Shown here: piece by piece, positions 7,369 to 16,191 of the stretch
Numbering within the stretch: position 1 is the stretch's first letter
Layout of the letters: every line of letters begins with the position of its first letter
Origin: UBA10518 sp022837185
Lineage (GTDB): Bacteria; Desulfobacterota; Desulfobulbia; Desulfobulbales; Desulfobulbaceae
Length of the DNA stretch: 64,000 nucleotides
Assembly (NCBI GenBank): GCA_034007705.1
Contig: JAVEQK010000007.1
Coordinates: 54,236-118,235 of the forward strand
Direction: 5' to 3'
Notes under the pieces: generated by a model
Databases searched by the model: none
What the model was told of the DNA's origin: nothing
The model's input: the letters and a program-made list of their open reading frames with translations, nothing else
Translations under genes and position numbers: made by a program

Positions 7369-8967
7369 TTAATGGAAATACTGCGGCAGTTCCAGGACCA
7401 TGGCGTCTTCTATGTTATCCAGGCTGAGGACTTTTGCCAGCAGTTCCTTGGATATGCGCGTGTCGGTATTCAGCAGGATGACATTCTGATTGGAGGACTC
7501 CTCCCGGCCCACGGTCATGCTGGCAATATTGACTTTGCCCGCGCCGATGATTGTTCCCAGGGCGCCGATAACACCCGGCACATCCTTGTTGTACACCAGG
7601 AGCATGGGACCGGAAGGCAGCGCTTCCAGACGGAAGGAGTTCAGGCGGACCAGGCGCGGCTCCTTTTTGCCGAAAACAGTGCCGGCCAGCATGTTCTCCC
7701 CCCCGTTGGTCCGCACCGTCACCCGCAGAAGATTGGTGAAGTCCGAGGCCTGCTCGGACCTGGACTCGACAATGCGGATGCCCCGCTCTTTCGCAATCAG
7801 GGGGGCGTTGACGAAATTCACCGCATCCTGCAGGATAGGCGTGAACAACCCCTTCAAAAAGGCAACCGTCACCGGTCCCGTATCCTGCCCGGCCAGGTCG
7901 CCGGTGAACTCAAGGTTGACCTCCTCCACGCCGCCGCGGGCAATCTGCATGTGCAGCGAACCCAGCATCTCGCCCAGGGTAATGTACGGACCGATGGATG
8001 CCAGCACCTCGTCGCTGACGGACGGTACGTTGACGGCGTTGCGGACAACGCCCTTCAGCAGATAGTCGGCCACCTGTTCGGCAATGGCGACCGCCACGTT
8101 TTCCTGGGCTTCGCTGGTCGAGGCGCCGAGATGGGGAGTGCAGATAAAATTATTGAGTTTCAGGAGGGGAGTGGCATCCAGCGAGGTCGGCTCCTTTTCA
8201 AAGACATCCAGGGCCGCGCCGGTAATCATTCCCCCGGTCAGGGCCTCGTACAGGGCCTCCTCGTCGACAACACCGCCGCGGGCGCAGTCAATGAACATGG
8301 CGTCATTTTTCATGGCGGCAAAAAAATCCCGCGACAGCAGGTGATGGGTTTCCTTGGTCAGCGGGGTATGGACGGAGATGAAATCCGACCGCCTGGCCAG
8401 TTCCATCAGGTCGACCAGTTCCACTCCTATCTTCTCGACCAGTTCGACCGGCATGTGCGGGTCATAGGCGATGACCTTCATCTTCAACCCCTGGGCCCGG
8501 CTGGCGACGATGGAGCCGATGCGGCCGATGCCGACGATTCCCAGGATCTTGCCCGTGACCTCGCGGCCTGAAAAGCTTTTCTTTTCCCATTTGCCGGCCT
8601 TCATCGAGGCGGTGGCCTGGGGGATGTTGCGGGCCAGGGACATGAGCATGGCGATGGCATGTTCGGCCGCGGTGGTCGCGTTGCCGTCGGGAGCGTTCAT
8701 GACCACGATCCCCTTCTGGCTGGCGGACGGTATGTCGACATTGTCGAGGCCGATGCCCGCCCGGCCGACGACCTTCAGTCTGGTCGCCGCTTCGATGATA
8801 TCCTTCCGGACCTTGGTCGCGCTGCGGATAACGAGCCCGTCATACTGGGGAATTATCGCCTTGAGCTCCTCGGGCGGCAGGCCTGTTTTGACTTCAACCT
8901 CCAGACCGGCGTCCCTGAGAATTTTTTCACCGACGGGAGCCAGATTGTCACTGATCAGAACCTTCAT
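7369..8967 (-). CDS. serA: D-3-phosphoglycerate dehydrogenase
   Basis: It oxidises 3-phosphoglycerate to 3-phosphohydroxypyruvate with NAD+, the first step of serine synthesis. With the start at 8967 (MKVLISDNLAPVG, preceded by AGGAGAG) it has 532 residues, the long three-part form. A catalytic/NAD domain includes the Rossmann GIVGIGRIGSIVA and DCARGGVVDEEAL. An allosteric-substrate-binding domain follows, then a C-terminal ACT domain (about 455-530: MLLVYNKDVPGVIGALGTIIG). The catalytic His is in CTPHLGASTSEAQ. An in-frame ATG 14 codons upstream lacks a ribosome site. Its promoter lies at 9033-9061. Confidence 0.96.
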   Translation of the reverse strand: MKVLISDNLAPVGEKILRDAGLEVEVKTGLPPEELKAIIPQYDGLVIRSATKVRKDIIEAATRLKVVGRAGIGLDNVDIPSASQKGIVVMNAPDGNATTAAEHAIAMLMSLARNIPQATASMKAGKWEKKSFSGREVTGKILGIVGIGRIGSIVASRAQGLKMKVIAYDPHMPVELVEKIGVELVDLMELARRSDFISVHTPLTKETHHLLSRDFFAAMKNDAMFIDCARGGVVDEEALYEALTGGMITGAALDVFEKEPTSLDATPLLKLNNFICTPHLGASTSEAQENVAVAIAEQVADYLLKGVVRNAVNVPSVSDEVLASIGPYITLGEMLGSLHMQIARGGVEEVNLEFTGDLAGQDTGPVTVAFLKGLFTPILQDAVNFVNAPLIAKERGIRIVESRSEQASDFTNLLRVTVRTNGGENMLAGTVFGKKEPRLVRLNSFRLEALPSGPMLLVYNKDVPGVIGALGTIIGAGKVNIASMTVGREESSNQNVILLNTDTRISKELLAKVLSLDNIEDAMVLELPQYFH

Positions 8968-9032
8968 CACTCTCCTCTTGGATTTGAAACCTGGGCTGTA
9001 TATACTCATTGATATTTGGGCGAGAAAAAGGA

Positions 9033-9061
9033 ATTATAACGCCATTCAATGATCACGACAA
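9033..9061 (-). promoter_or_regulatory. Sigma-70-type promoter of serA
   Basis: On the minus strand TTGTCG (9056-9061) and a perfect -10 TATAAT (9033-9038) are spaced by 17 bases. It lies about 65 bases upstream of the serA start, in the 256-base region divergent to gltX. No equally good plus-strand promoter for gltX was found. Confidence 0.6.
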
Positions 9062-9223
9062 CAGGAAAGTAGAGACAGCGCTCCGCACCGTTTCCGGCAG
9101 ACCGTTTTTCCGCGGCCCCGTCCCGACCCTTGAAGAAATCGGCGCGAAAGGCTATATAGCCACTGCCCGCATGAACGGAAATGTATCCGGTGCGTGCCGC
9201 CGACAAGCAATAAGGAGTTTTCC

Positions 9224-10714
9224 ATGACCGAAGTTCGCGTCCGTTTTCCACCCAGTCCCACCGGGTATCTGCACATCGGCGGGGCCCGCACCGCCCTGTT
9301 GAACTGGCTTTTTGCCAGAAAGCACGGGGGCAAGCTTATCCTCCGCATTGAAGACACCGACGCGGAGCGCTCCACCCGCGAGTCCATTGAGGGCATCCTG
9401 GATGGTCTCACCTGGCTGGGACTGGACTGGGACGAGGGTCCTTATTTTCAGACCGAATTCGCCGCCGACCACATCAGGGCCGCGGACCGGCTGATCGAGA
9501 CAGGACACGCCTACAAATGCTTCTGCACCAAGGAGGCCCTGGACGCCAAGCGGGAGGCGGCGATGACCGCCAAACAGGACGTGAAATACGACGGCGCCTG
9601 CCGCGAGCTGAGCGCAGCCGAGGTCGCGGCCAGGGAAAAGGCAGGCATTCCCTCTGTCATCCGGTTCAAGGTGCCCCGGAGGGAAGGGACCGTGGCGTAT
9701 GAGGACAAGGTGCTCGGGCGCATCGAACGGCGCTATGAGGACATCGAGGACTTTGTCATTGTCCGCTCCAACGGCAAGCCGCTCTACCTGCTCAGCAACG
9801 TGGTCGATGACATCCGCGACCGGATTACCCATATCATCCGCGGCCAGGACCACATGACCAACACCACCCGGCAGGTCCTCCTCTACGAGGCCCTTGGGGC
9901 GCCGATCCCGGTCTTTGCCCATATGCCGCTGACCCTGGACCTGGAAAAGAGGAAAATATCCAAGCGCAGCCACGGCGAAATCGTCGCCGTCCAGTTTTAC
10001 CGCGACCGGGGTTTCATCCCCTGGGCCCTGTGCAATTTCCTGGTGCTGCTCGGCTGGAACCCGGGCACCGACCAGGAAATATTCAGCCGCGGGGAACTGA
10101 TCGAGGCGTTCAGCCTGGAGCGCATCGGCAAAGTGAATTCGGTCTTCAACTACCGAAAGAATGATCCCAAGTTTTTCACCGATCCCAAGGCCATCGCCAT
10201 CAACAGCCACTATCTGCGCACCATGCCCATCGAAGAGATCGCCGCCATGGTCAAGGCCCACTTCCTCGATCGGGGCTTGTGGGACGCTGCCTATGACGGG
10301 GAAAAAAAGGAATGGTTCCTCAGGACGCTGGACCTGATCCGGGACCGCTTCCATACCATCAATGACTTCTCGACCCTTGGCCGGGCCTACTTTGCCGATG
10401 ACTATGAAATCGACCCCAAACCCCTGGCCAAAAATGTCCTCAAGCACCCCGAACTGAAGAAGTGGCTGCCGCTGCTGGCCGAACGCTTTGCCGCCCTGGA
10501 GCGGTTCGACCAGGACAGCACGGAAGCCGCCTCCCGGCAGCTGGCCGCCGAGCTTGACATCAAGCCCGGCATCCTGATCAACGGCATGCGCACCGTGCTC
10601 ACCGGCCAGCTTGCCGGTCCCGGCATGTTCGATGTCCTGGCGGCCCTCGGCCGCGACCGGGTTGTTGCCCGCTTGACAAACATAGACGCCTTGTACGCCC
10701 GGGCCGGGGAGTAG
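9224..10714 (+). CDS. gltX: Glutamyl-tRNA synthetase
   Basis: A class I aminoacyl-tRNA synthetase charging tRNA-Glu. From the start at 9224 (MTEVRVRFPPSPTG, preceded by AAGGAG) there are 496 residues. The HIGH-type motif is YLHIGGARTALLNWL, the catalytic core has RIEDTDAERS, and the KMSKS-type loop is KRKISKRSHG. Anticodon-binding helices make up the C-terminal third. Because a separate GlnRS gene follows directly, this enzyme is probably discriminating (Glu only), which is inference from context. It is the first gene of a plus-strand run gltX-glnS-TMTC-like. Confidence 0.96.
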   Translation: MTEVRVRFPPSPTGYLHIGGARTALLNWLFARKHGGKLILRIEDTDAERSTRESIEGILDGLTWLGLDWDEGPYFQTEFAADHIRAADRLIETGHAYKCFCTKEALDAKREAAMTAKQDVKYDGACRELSAAEVAAREKAGIPSVIRFKVPRREGTVAYEDKVLGRIERRYEDIEDFVIVRSNGKPLYLLSNVVDDIRDRITHIIRGQDHMTNTTRQVLLYEALGAPIPVFAHMPLTLDLEKRKISKRSHGEIVAVQFYRDRGFIPWALCNFLVLLGWNPGTDQEIFSRGELIEAFSLERIGKVNSVFNYRKNDPKFFTDPKAIAINSHYLRTMPIEEIAAMVKAHFLDRGLWDAAYDGEKKEWFLRTLDLIRDRFHTINDFSTLGRAYFADDYEIDPKPLAKNVLKHPELKKWLPLLAERFAALERFDQDSTEAASRQLAAELDIKPGILINGMRTVLTGQLAGPGMFDVLAALGRDRVVARLTNIDALYARAGE

Positions 10715-10830
10715 GCAGCCAGTCGAAATGACGCCATTTTTTCTGACCCTGGCGATGCATCCGCCGAGGATCGGACTCCCCGCTCCCGCCCGCGGCGGGA
10801 CAGGGCGGAAACAAAACAGGAAACAACGCC

Positions 10831-12528
10831 ATGACATCCACACCATCCCCTGCGGCCGACAACAAACCGCTTGATTTCATCAGGGCGATCATTGAAGAGG
10901 ATCTCCGGAGCGGCAGGTACGAACGGGTCGTCACCCGTTTCCCGCCCGAGCCCAACGGCTTCCTGCATATCGGCCACGCCAAGTCCATCTGCCTGAACTT
11001 CGGCATTGCCGGGGAATACGATTCCGTCTGCCACCTTCGCTTCGACGACACCAACCCGTCCAGGGAATCCGCCGAATACGTTGAAGCCATCAAGGAAGAC
11101 GTGCGCTGGCTCGGATTCGATTGGGGCGAGCACCTCTATTACGCCTCCGACTATTTTGACCGGCTGTATGACTACGCGGTCCAGTTGATCAGGATGGGCA
11201 AGGCGTACGTCTGCCACCTGTCCGCCGACCAGATCCGGGAGCAGCGGGGCACCCTGACCGAACCGGGCCGGGAAAGCCCCTACCGCGACCGCCCCGTGGA
11301 AGAAAACCTGCGCCTGTTCGAGCAGATGAAAAACGGCGAACTGGCGGACGGCACCTGTGTCCTGCGGGCCCGGATCGACATGGCCTCGCCCAACATCCTG
11401 ATGCGCGATCCCGTCCTGTACCGCATTCTGAGGACCACCCATCACCGGACCGGGGACAAGTGGTGCATCTACCCGATGTACGATTTCACCCACTGCCTGT
11501 CGGATATGATCGAAAAGATCACCCACTCGCTCTGCACCCTCGAGTTCGAAAACAACCGGCCGCTGTACGACTGGGTGCTTGATACCCTGGACACCCCCTG
11601 CCATCCCCGCCAGATCGAATTCGCCCGGCTCAACATCAATTTTACGGTGATGAGCAAGCGCAAGCTGCTGCAGCTGGTCAACGAAAACAAGGTCGGCGGC
11701 TGGGATGATCCCCGCATGCTGACCATTTCCGGCCTCCGGCGGCGCGGCTACACCCCCGCCTCGATCCGCCGCTTCTGCGACTCCATCGGCGTGGGGCGCA
11801 GGGACTCATGGATCGACATGGGCGTGCTGGAAAATGCCGTGCGGGAGGACCTCAATGAAGCCGCCCCCCGGGTCATGGGCGTGCTGCGCCCCCTCAAGGT
11901 GGTCATCACCAACTATCCGGAAGAACAGACCGAGCAGTTCGAGGCCCTGAACCATCCCCAGAAACCCGGGATGGGGACCCGGACCGTGCCGTTCTGCCGG
12001 GAGATCTATATCGAGGCCGACGATTTCATGGAGGAGCCGCCCAGGAAATTCCACCGCCTCGGCCCGGGACGGGAAGTCAGGCTGCGCTACGCCTACCTGG
12101 TCACCTGCGACAAAGTGATCAAAAATGACCGCGGCGAGGTCACGGAACTGCACTGCACCCATGATCCCGCCAGCCGGGGGGGATCGGCGCCGGACGGCCG
12201 CAAGGTCAAGGGAACCATCCACTGGGTTTCGGCCCGCCATGCGGTGGAGGCCGAAGTGCGCCTGTACGACCGGCTGTTCACCATCGAACATCCGGACATG
12301 GACAGGGAAAGGGACTTCAAGGAATTTCTAAATCCGGACTCCCTGGTGGTCCTCGCGGGCTGCAAGCTCGAGCCTTCCCTCGGCAATGCCTTGCCAGGGG
12401 ACCGCTTCCAGTTCGAGCGGCAGGGCTACTTCTGCCTCGACTCCCGGGATGCGCGTCCCGGCCGACCGGTTTTCAACCGGATCGTCACCCTCCGCGATAC
12501 CTGGAAAAAGATCAGCGGGCAGACCTGA
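10831..12528 (+). CDS. glnS: Glutaminyl-tRNA synthetase
   Basis: It charges tRNA-Gln directly. The 565 residues match bacterial GlnRS. The HIGH region is FPPEPNGFLHIGHAKSICLNFG (about 33-54), followed by RFDDTNPSRE, the catalytic-domain YDFTHCLSDMIEKITHSLCTLEF, and the KMSKS-type VMSKRKLLQLV. A C-terminal double beta-barrel binds the anticodon (about 345-550). GlnRS is patchy in bacteria, many of which use GatCAB instead. Its presence with a tRNA-Gln gene in the same window indicates the direct route. The 116-base spacer from gltX contains GC-rich inverted bases but no clear terminator. Confidence 0.96.
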   Translation: MTSTPSPAADNKPLDFIRAIIEEDLRSGRYERVVTRFPPEPNGFLHIGHAKSICLNFGIAGEYDSVCHLRFDDTNPSRESAEYVEAIKEDVRWLGFDWGEHLYYASDYFDRLYDYAVQLIRMGKAYVCHLSADQIREQRGTLTEPGRESPYRDRPVEENLRLFEQMKNGELADGTCVLRARIDMASPNILMRDPVLYRILRTTHHRTGDKWCIYPMYDFTHCLSDMIEKITHSLCTLEFENNRPLYDWVLDTLDTPCHPRQIEFARLNINFTVMSKRKLLQLVNENKVGGWDDPRMLTISGLRRRGYTPASIRRFCDSIGVGRRDSWIDMGVLENAVREDLNEAAPRVMGVLRPLKVVITNYPEEQTEQFEALNHPQKPGMGTRTVPFCREIYIEADDFMEEPPRKFHRLGPGREVRLRYAYLVTCDKVIKNDRGEVTELHCTHDPASRGGSAPDGRKVKGTIHWVSARHAVEAEVRLYDRLFTIEHPDMDRERDFKEFLNPDSLVVLAGCKLEPSLGNALPGDRFQFERQGYFCLDSRDARPGRPVFNRIVTLRDTWKKISGQT

Positions 12529-12530
12529 AC

Positions 12531-14456
12531 ATGTCCGCGGCGGCACGACAGGGAATATTCCTGGCCATTATCATTGCCGTCCTGTCCGCGGCCTATGCTA
12601 ATTCCTTCCGGGGCGTGTTTGCCTTTGACGACTTCAGCAACATAGTCGACAACCGATTCCTGGCAAACCCGGATTTTTCCCCGGCCGCCCTGAAAAACGC
12701 CGCCACCAGGGAGGGCGCCAGCCACCGCTGGATCCCCAACCTGTCCTTTGCCCTCAACTATGCCCTGCACGGCCGGGACGTCGCCGGCTATCACCTGGTC
12801 AACCTCGCCGTCCACATCACCGCCGCCCTGTCCCTCTACTTCCTGTTTGTTGCCACCCTCAACAGCCCCGCCCTGCGGGGCCGTGTCCCCCATGCGCGCG
12901 AGATCGCCTTCCTGGCCGCCCTCCTTTGGGCCGTGCATCCCGTCCAGACCAACGGGGTCACCTATATCGTCCAACGCATGACCAGCATGTGCGCCCTGTT
13001 TTACATTTCCTCCCTGCTGCTCTACGTGCGGGCACGGCGTGCCGGAACCGCTTCCCCATCGTCCGTTCTCTCCTACTGCCTCAGCCTGCTGCTGGGCGGC
13101 CTGGCCCTGCTCAGCAAGGAAAATGCGGCCTCGCTGCCGTTCATGATCCTGGCCTATGAATTCTTCTTTCTCCGAGAAGGCAACACGGCCCCGGACCTGA
13201 GCAAAATCGTTGCCTGGTCAACGGGCGCCCTGCTGGTGGTGGCCGGGGTCAGCGTGGCATACCTCGGCCAGGATCTGCTGTCCGCCATTGCCGGGGGGTA
13301 TGAGGCCCGCGACTTTACCATGGAGGAGCGGCTGCTGACCCAGCCCCGGGTCATCTTTCTCTACCTCGGCCTGCTGGCCCTGCCGCTGCCGGCCAGACTG
13401 AACCTCAATCATGACGTGGCGATCTCCCACGGATTGCTCTCGCCGCCCCATGCCCTCCCGGCCGTCATCGGAGTGGCCGTGCTGGCGGTCAGCATTCCGT
13501 GCCTCTTCCGGGCCAATCGCCTCCTTTCCTTCGGCCTGCTGTGGTTTCTCGCCACCCTGGTCGTCGAATCCACCGTCATCCCCCTGGAGATGGCCTACGA
13601 GCACCGCCTCTATCTCCCCTCGACCATGCTGTTCCTCGCCCTGACGGCCCTGGGGTACCAGGCGGGCCGGTCGCCCGGTGCACTTCATGCCGTCAGGATT
13701 CTGCTGGTGCTGCTCATAGTCGTATCAGCCGTGTGGACATGGCAGCGCAACCAGGTGTGGAGCTCGCGGATCACCTTGTGGCGCGACGTGGTCGCCAAGT
13801 CCCCCGCACTGACCAGGGGTCATGTCAACTTGGGCGCCGCCCTGATGGACGTCAACCTGACCGAGGCGGAACAGTCCCTGCAGCGGGCCCTGACCCTTGA
13901 CCCGGACCACTCCTACGGCCTGACCATGCTGGGACTGCTGTATATCAGGCAGAACAGGCCAAACGAGGCAGCAGCCGTTCTGCACCGGGCCCTGGCCAGC
14001 AAAAAGGAACAGCGGACCGCCATGGTGTGCGATTACCTCGGCATCGCCTACAGAAAAACAGGCAACTACGCCGCCGCCATCCGCTACGGACACATGGCCC
14101 TCCAGGCCGATCCCAATTATCTTGACGCGCTGATCAATCTCGGCGTGGTGTACGAAAGAACGGGCGGGTACGATAGAGCGGAGTCGTTTTTCCGGGAGGC
14201 CAGGGCCAGGGGTGCGGACGGGGTCGACCTGTACAACAACTGGGGCATCACGGCCCACAGCATGGGGGAAACCGACAGGGCCATCGACCTGTTCAGGGAG
14301 GCCCTGCGGCGCAACCCCGACCATATCGAAGCCCATTACAACCTCGGCGTCGCCCTGGGCGAGAAAGGCATGGTGGAAGAAGCCCAGGCCGAGATGAAAA
14401 AGGCCCTGCACCTGCGGATGCAGCTGCAGGGCGGAAAAGGTTCAGGGGAGAATTGA
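12531..14456 (+). CDS. TMTC-like polytopic membrane glycosyltransferase with C-terminal TPRs
   Basis: A 641-residue protein. Residues 1-405 form about ten hydrophobic segments with an early acidic loop, FAFDDFSNIVDNRF. This matches the GT-C fold of O-mannosyltransferase-like TMTC proteins, whose first loop carries paired acidic residues. Residues about 425-640 are at least five TPR units (for example ALTLDPDHSYGLTMLGLLYI and ALRRNPDHIEAHYNLGVALG). Proteins of this layout are thought to transfer sugars from lipid carriers to exported proteins; donor and target are unknown here. It begins 2 bases after the glnS stop and ends 43 bases from the convergent cytochrome operon. A role in glycosylating exported cytochromes is only a guess. 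Confidence 0.75.
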   Translation: MSAAARQGIFLAIIIAVLSAAYANSFRGVFAFDDFSNIVDNRFLANPDFSPAALKNAATREGASHRWIPNLSFALNYALHGRDVAGYHLVNLAVHITAALSLYFLFVATLNSPALRGRVPHAREIAFLAALLWAVHPVQTNGVTYIVQRMTSMCALFYISSLLLYVRARRAGTASPSSVLSYCLSLLLGGLALLSKENAASLPFMILAYEFFFLREGNTAPDLSKIVAWSTGALLVVAGVSVAYLGQDLLSAIAGGYEARDFTMEERLLTQPRVIFLYLGLLALPLPARLNLNHDVAISHGLLSPPHALPAVIGVAVLAVSIPCLFRANRLLSFGLLWFLATLVVESTVIPLEMAYEHRLYLPSTMLFLALTALGYQAGRSPGALHAVRILLVLLIVVSAVWTWQRNQVWSSRITLWRDVVAKSPALTRGHVNLGAALMDVNLTEAEQSLQRALTLDPDHSYGLTMLGLLYIRQNRPNEAAAVLHRALASKKEQRTAMVCDYLGIAYRKTGNYAAAIRYGHMALQADPNYLDALINLGVVYERTGGYDRAESFFREARARGADGVDLYNNWGITAHSMGETDRAIDLFREALRRNPDHIEAHYNLGVALGEKGMVEEAQAEMKKALHLRMQLQGGKGSGEN

Positions 14457-14499
14457 CTGCTGCGCTGCTCGAGACTTGAACACCGGCGTCCCGGTCCCT

Positions 14500-16191
14500 C
14501 TACCTGTCCTCATACCCCCCCGAATTCCCATGCCGGTGGCAGCCCGAGACCTCTGACCAGCAGTTGGCGGCCGAATAATTACGGCGATCCGGCTCCACCC
14601 TGAATCCCTGCAGAGCGACCAGGTTGATGAGGGTCCCGCCAGAGTTCATCTCAAAGCGGTACGGCACCGGGTCGTCACGGTAGACGATCAGGCGGGAGCG
14701 CCGTACCCCGTGGGGGACCACCGCATGGCAGGCGACGCAATAGATATCATGGTTTCCTCCTGTTCCGCCGCCGGGTCCGCTGGCTGGCTGATACCCGTTG
14801 TCGTCATGTTGGGCATGGGCAGCGTGGGTCCAGTTGCCTCCGTTGTAGATGTCATGGCAGTTAAGGCAGAACAACTGTCCTGCGTCTGATTCGCGGGTCG
14901 CGTCGCTGCTCAGGCGATTGAGACTGAAGAGGGTGCCATCGGCGTTGGCCGGCCAGTACTGCTTATTTCCCTTAAGCATGAACCTGCGGGTCGAGCCGTG
15001 GGGCCCCTTGGCGGCGCCTGTTCCTGTTGTCTCGGTATCGGCGCCATGGCAGTCGGAACAGTACATGGTCTGCTCGCCGTAATTGGTCCACGGCGACTTA
15101 CACTGGGCGCCGAATTCTCCGCTCAGCGGCGCCAGACCCTTGGCGATGGAGGCGGTCTGGTAGAGCAGGCCTTCCCGGACCGGGTGGGCCGACCGGTTGT
15201 TCTTGCTGAACTCCATGGCCTGGTCGGTGATGAGCTGTCCGGAAGGTCCGTTTATGGCCAGCACCCCGTCCGGCTCGTTCAGGGCGTAATAGGAGTGGCA
15301 CTTGTAGCAGATATTGTACTCCCGCATGGGGACTGGGTCGCCGGTACCGGCATCATGTCTTGATTCCACCTCGACAAACGTCTCAAAGGTGACGCCGTTC
15401 ATCGCGCCCCAGAACGGTTCGTTGGTGTGCCGCACCCCCCATGCTCCCCGCAGGACCCCGGAAACCAGGTTGTTGTCCCGCGACGCCGCCGGTGAGGCAC
15501 CCCGGTACTCGTGGGTGCTGCTGCCTGGAAAAGGATTAGGGATGGCATCGTTCCAGTAGCTCAGGGTATGGGGCTCATGACAGTCGACGCACTCGGCGTG
15601 GCGGCGGCCGCCGTACTGCTCGGGGCGGAAGACCATGCCGCCGTCCCGCATCTCCAGCTTGCTCATCGTGTGGCTGTTGTATTCCTGGTAGGTCGGGTGG
15701 GCGTACTGCTTCTCAAGCTGTTCCACAACATTGGGCGATACGGGGTCACCATCGTGGCAGTCGCTGCACAGGGTCCGGGATGCGGCGCTGGACAGGGCGC
15801 CGGGGGCAGAGGTGCCCGTGTCGTCATTGAAAACCAGCACCGGATTGGCGCCGCTGGCAGCGCCGTCGATGCTGGCGTGCTGCTCATGGCAGTGGGCGCA
15901 GTTGCCCCTGGAATACTGCAGGTAGCCGGTCCCGCGAAAGCGCTCGTCCAGGGAGGCCCGATCAACCCCGCTCATGCTGCTGCCGTGGGCGGAATTGGTA
16001 TAGATGTGGGTCCCGACGCCGGCCTGTGCCTGGCCGGCCAGCAGGACAACGGCCAGAATGGCCGGCACCGTTCGCAAACGACCTCTGTTCCAGGGTCCGG
16101 CGGAAGAAAGGAAAGCTTCCGGTCTCATTCTTTTCCCATATGTTCGTGTTGCGTGCCGCGCATTGATATCGGCCCAGCCGGGCCCCTTCAT
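14500..16191 (-). CDS. Exported multiheme c-type cytochrome, 7 CXXCH plus one CX6CH
   Basis: A probable periplasmic or surface cytochrome. There are seven CXXCH sites (CAHCH, CSDCH, CVDCH, CYKCH, CSDCH, CLNCH, CVACH). Near the C-terminus CWSEVSGCH (CX6CH) may hold an eighth heme. A signal peptide with hydrophobic core VPAILAVVLLAGQAQA lies about 43-58 residues into the frame, so translation may start at 16128 (MRPEAF). The ATG at 16191 overlaps the upstream stop (ATGA), which suggests coupling and would give 563 residues. Large heme-free loops separate the hemes, unlike the compact CXXCH-rich proteins upstream. It is the last gene of the long minus-strand unit. I do not recognise a named homologue. 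Confidence 0.85.
   Translation of the reverse strand: MKGPGWADINARHATRTYGKRMRPEAFLSSAGPWNRGRLRTVPAILAVVLLAGQAQAGVGTHIYTNSAHGSSMSGVDRASLDERFRGTGYLQYSRGNCAHCHEQHASIDGAASGANPVLVFNDDTGTSAPGALSSAASRTLCSDCHDGDPVSPNVVEQLEKQYAHPTYQEYNSHTMSKLEMRDGGMVFRPEQYGGRRHAECVDCHEPHTLSYWNDAIPNPFPGSSTHEYRGASPAASRDNNLVSGVLRGAWGVRHTNEPFWGAMNGVTFETFVEVESRHDAGTGDPVPMREYNICYKCHSYYALNEPDGVLAINGPSGQLITDQAMEFSKNNRSAHPVREGLLYQTASIAKGLAPLSGEFGAQCKSPWTNYGEQTMYCSDCHGADTETTGTGAAKGPHGSTRRFMLKGNKQYWPANADGTLFSLNRLSSDATRESDAGQLFCLNCHDIYNGGNWTHAAHAQHDDNGYQPASGPGGGTGGNHDIYCVACHAVVPHGVRRSRLIVYRDDPVPYRFEMNSGGTLINLVALQGFRVEPDRRNYSAANCWSEVSGCHRHGNSGGYEDR

Noticed and set aside
9152..10846. A 564-codon minus-strand open frame opposite gltX
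   Set aside because: It is an antisense frame produced by high GC content. The plus-strand GluRS has all family motifs; the antisense product shows no recognisable domain or ribosome site.
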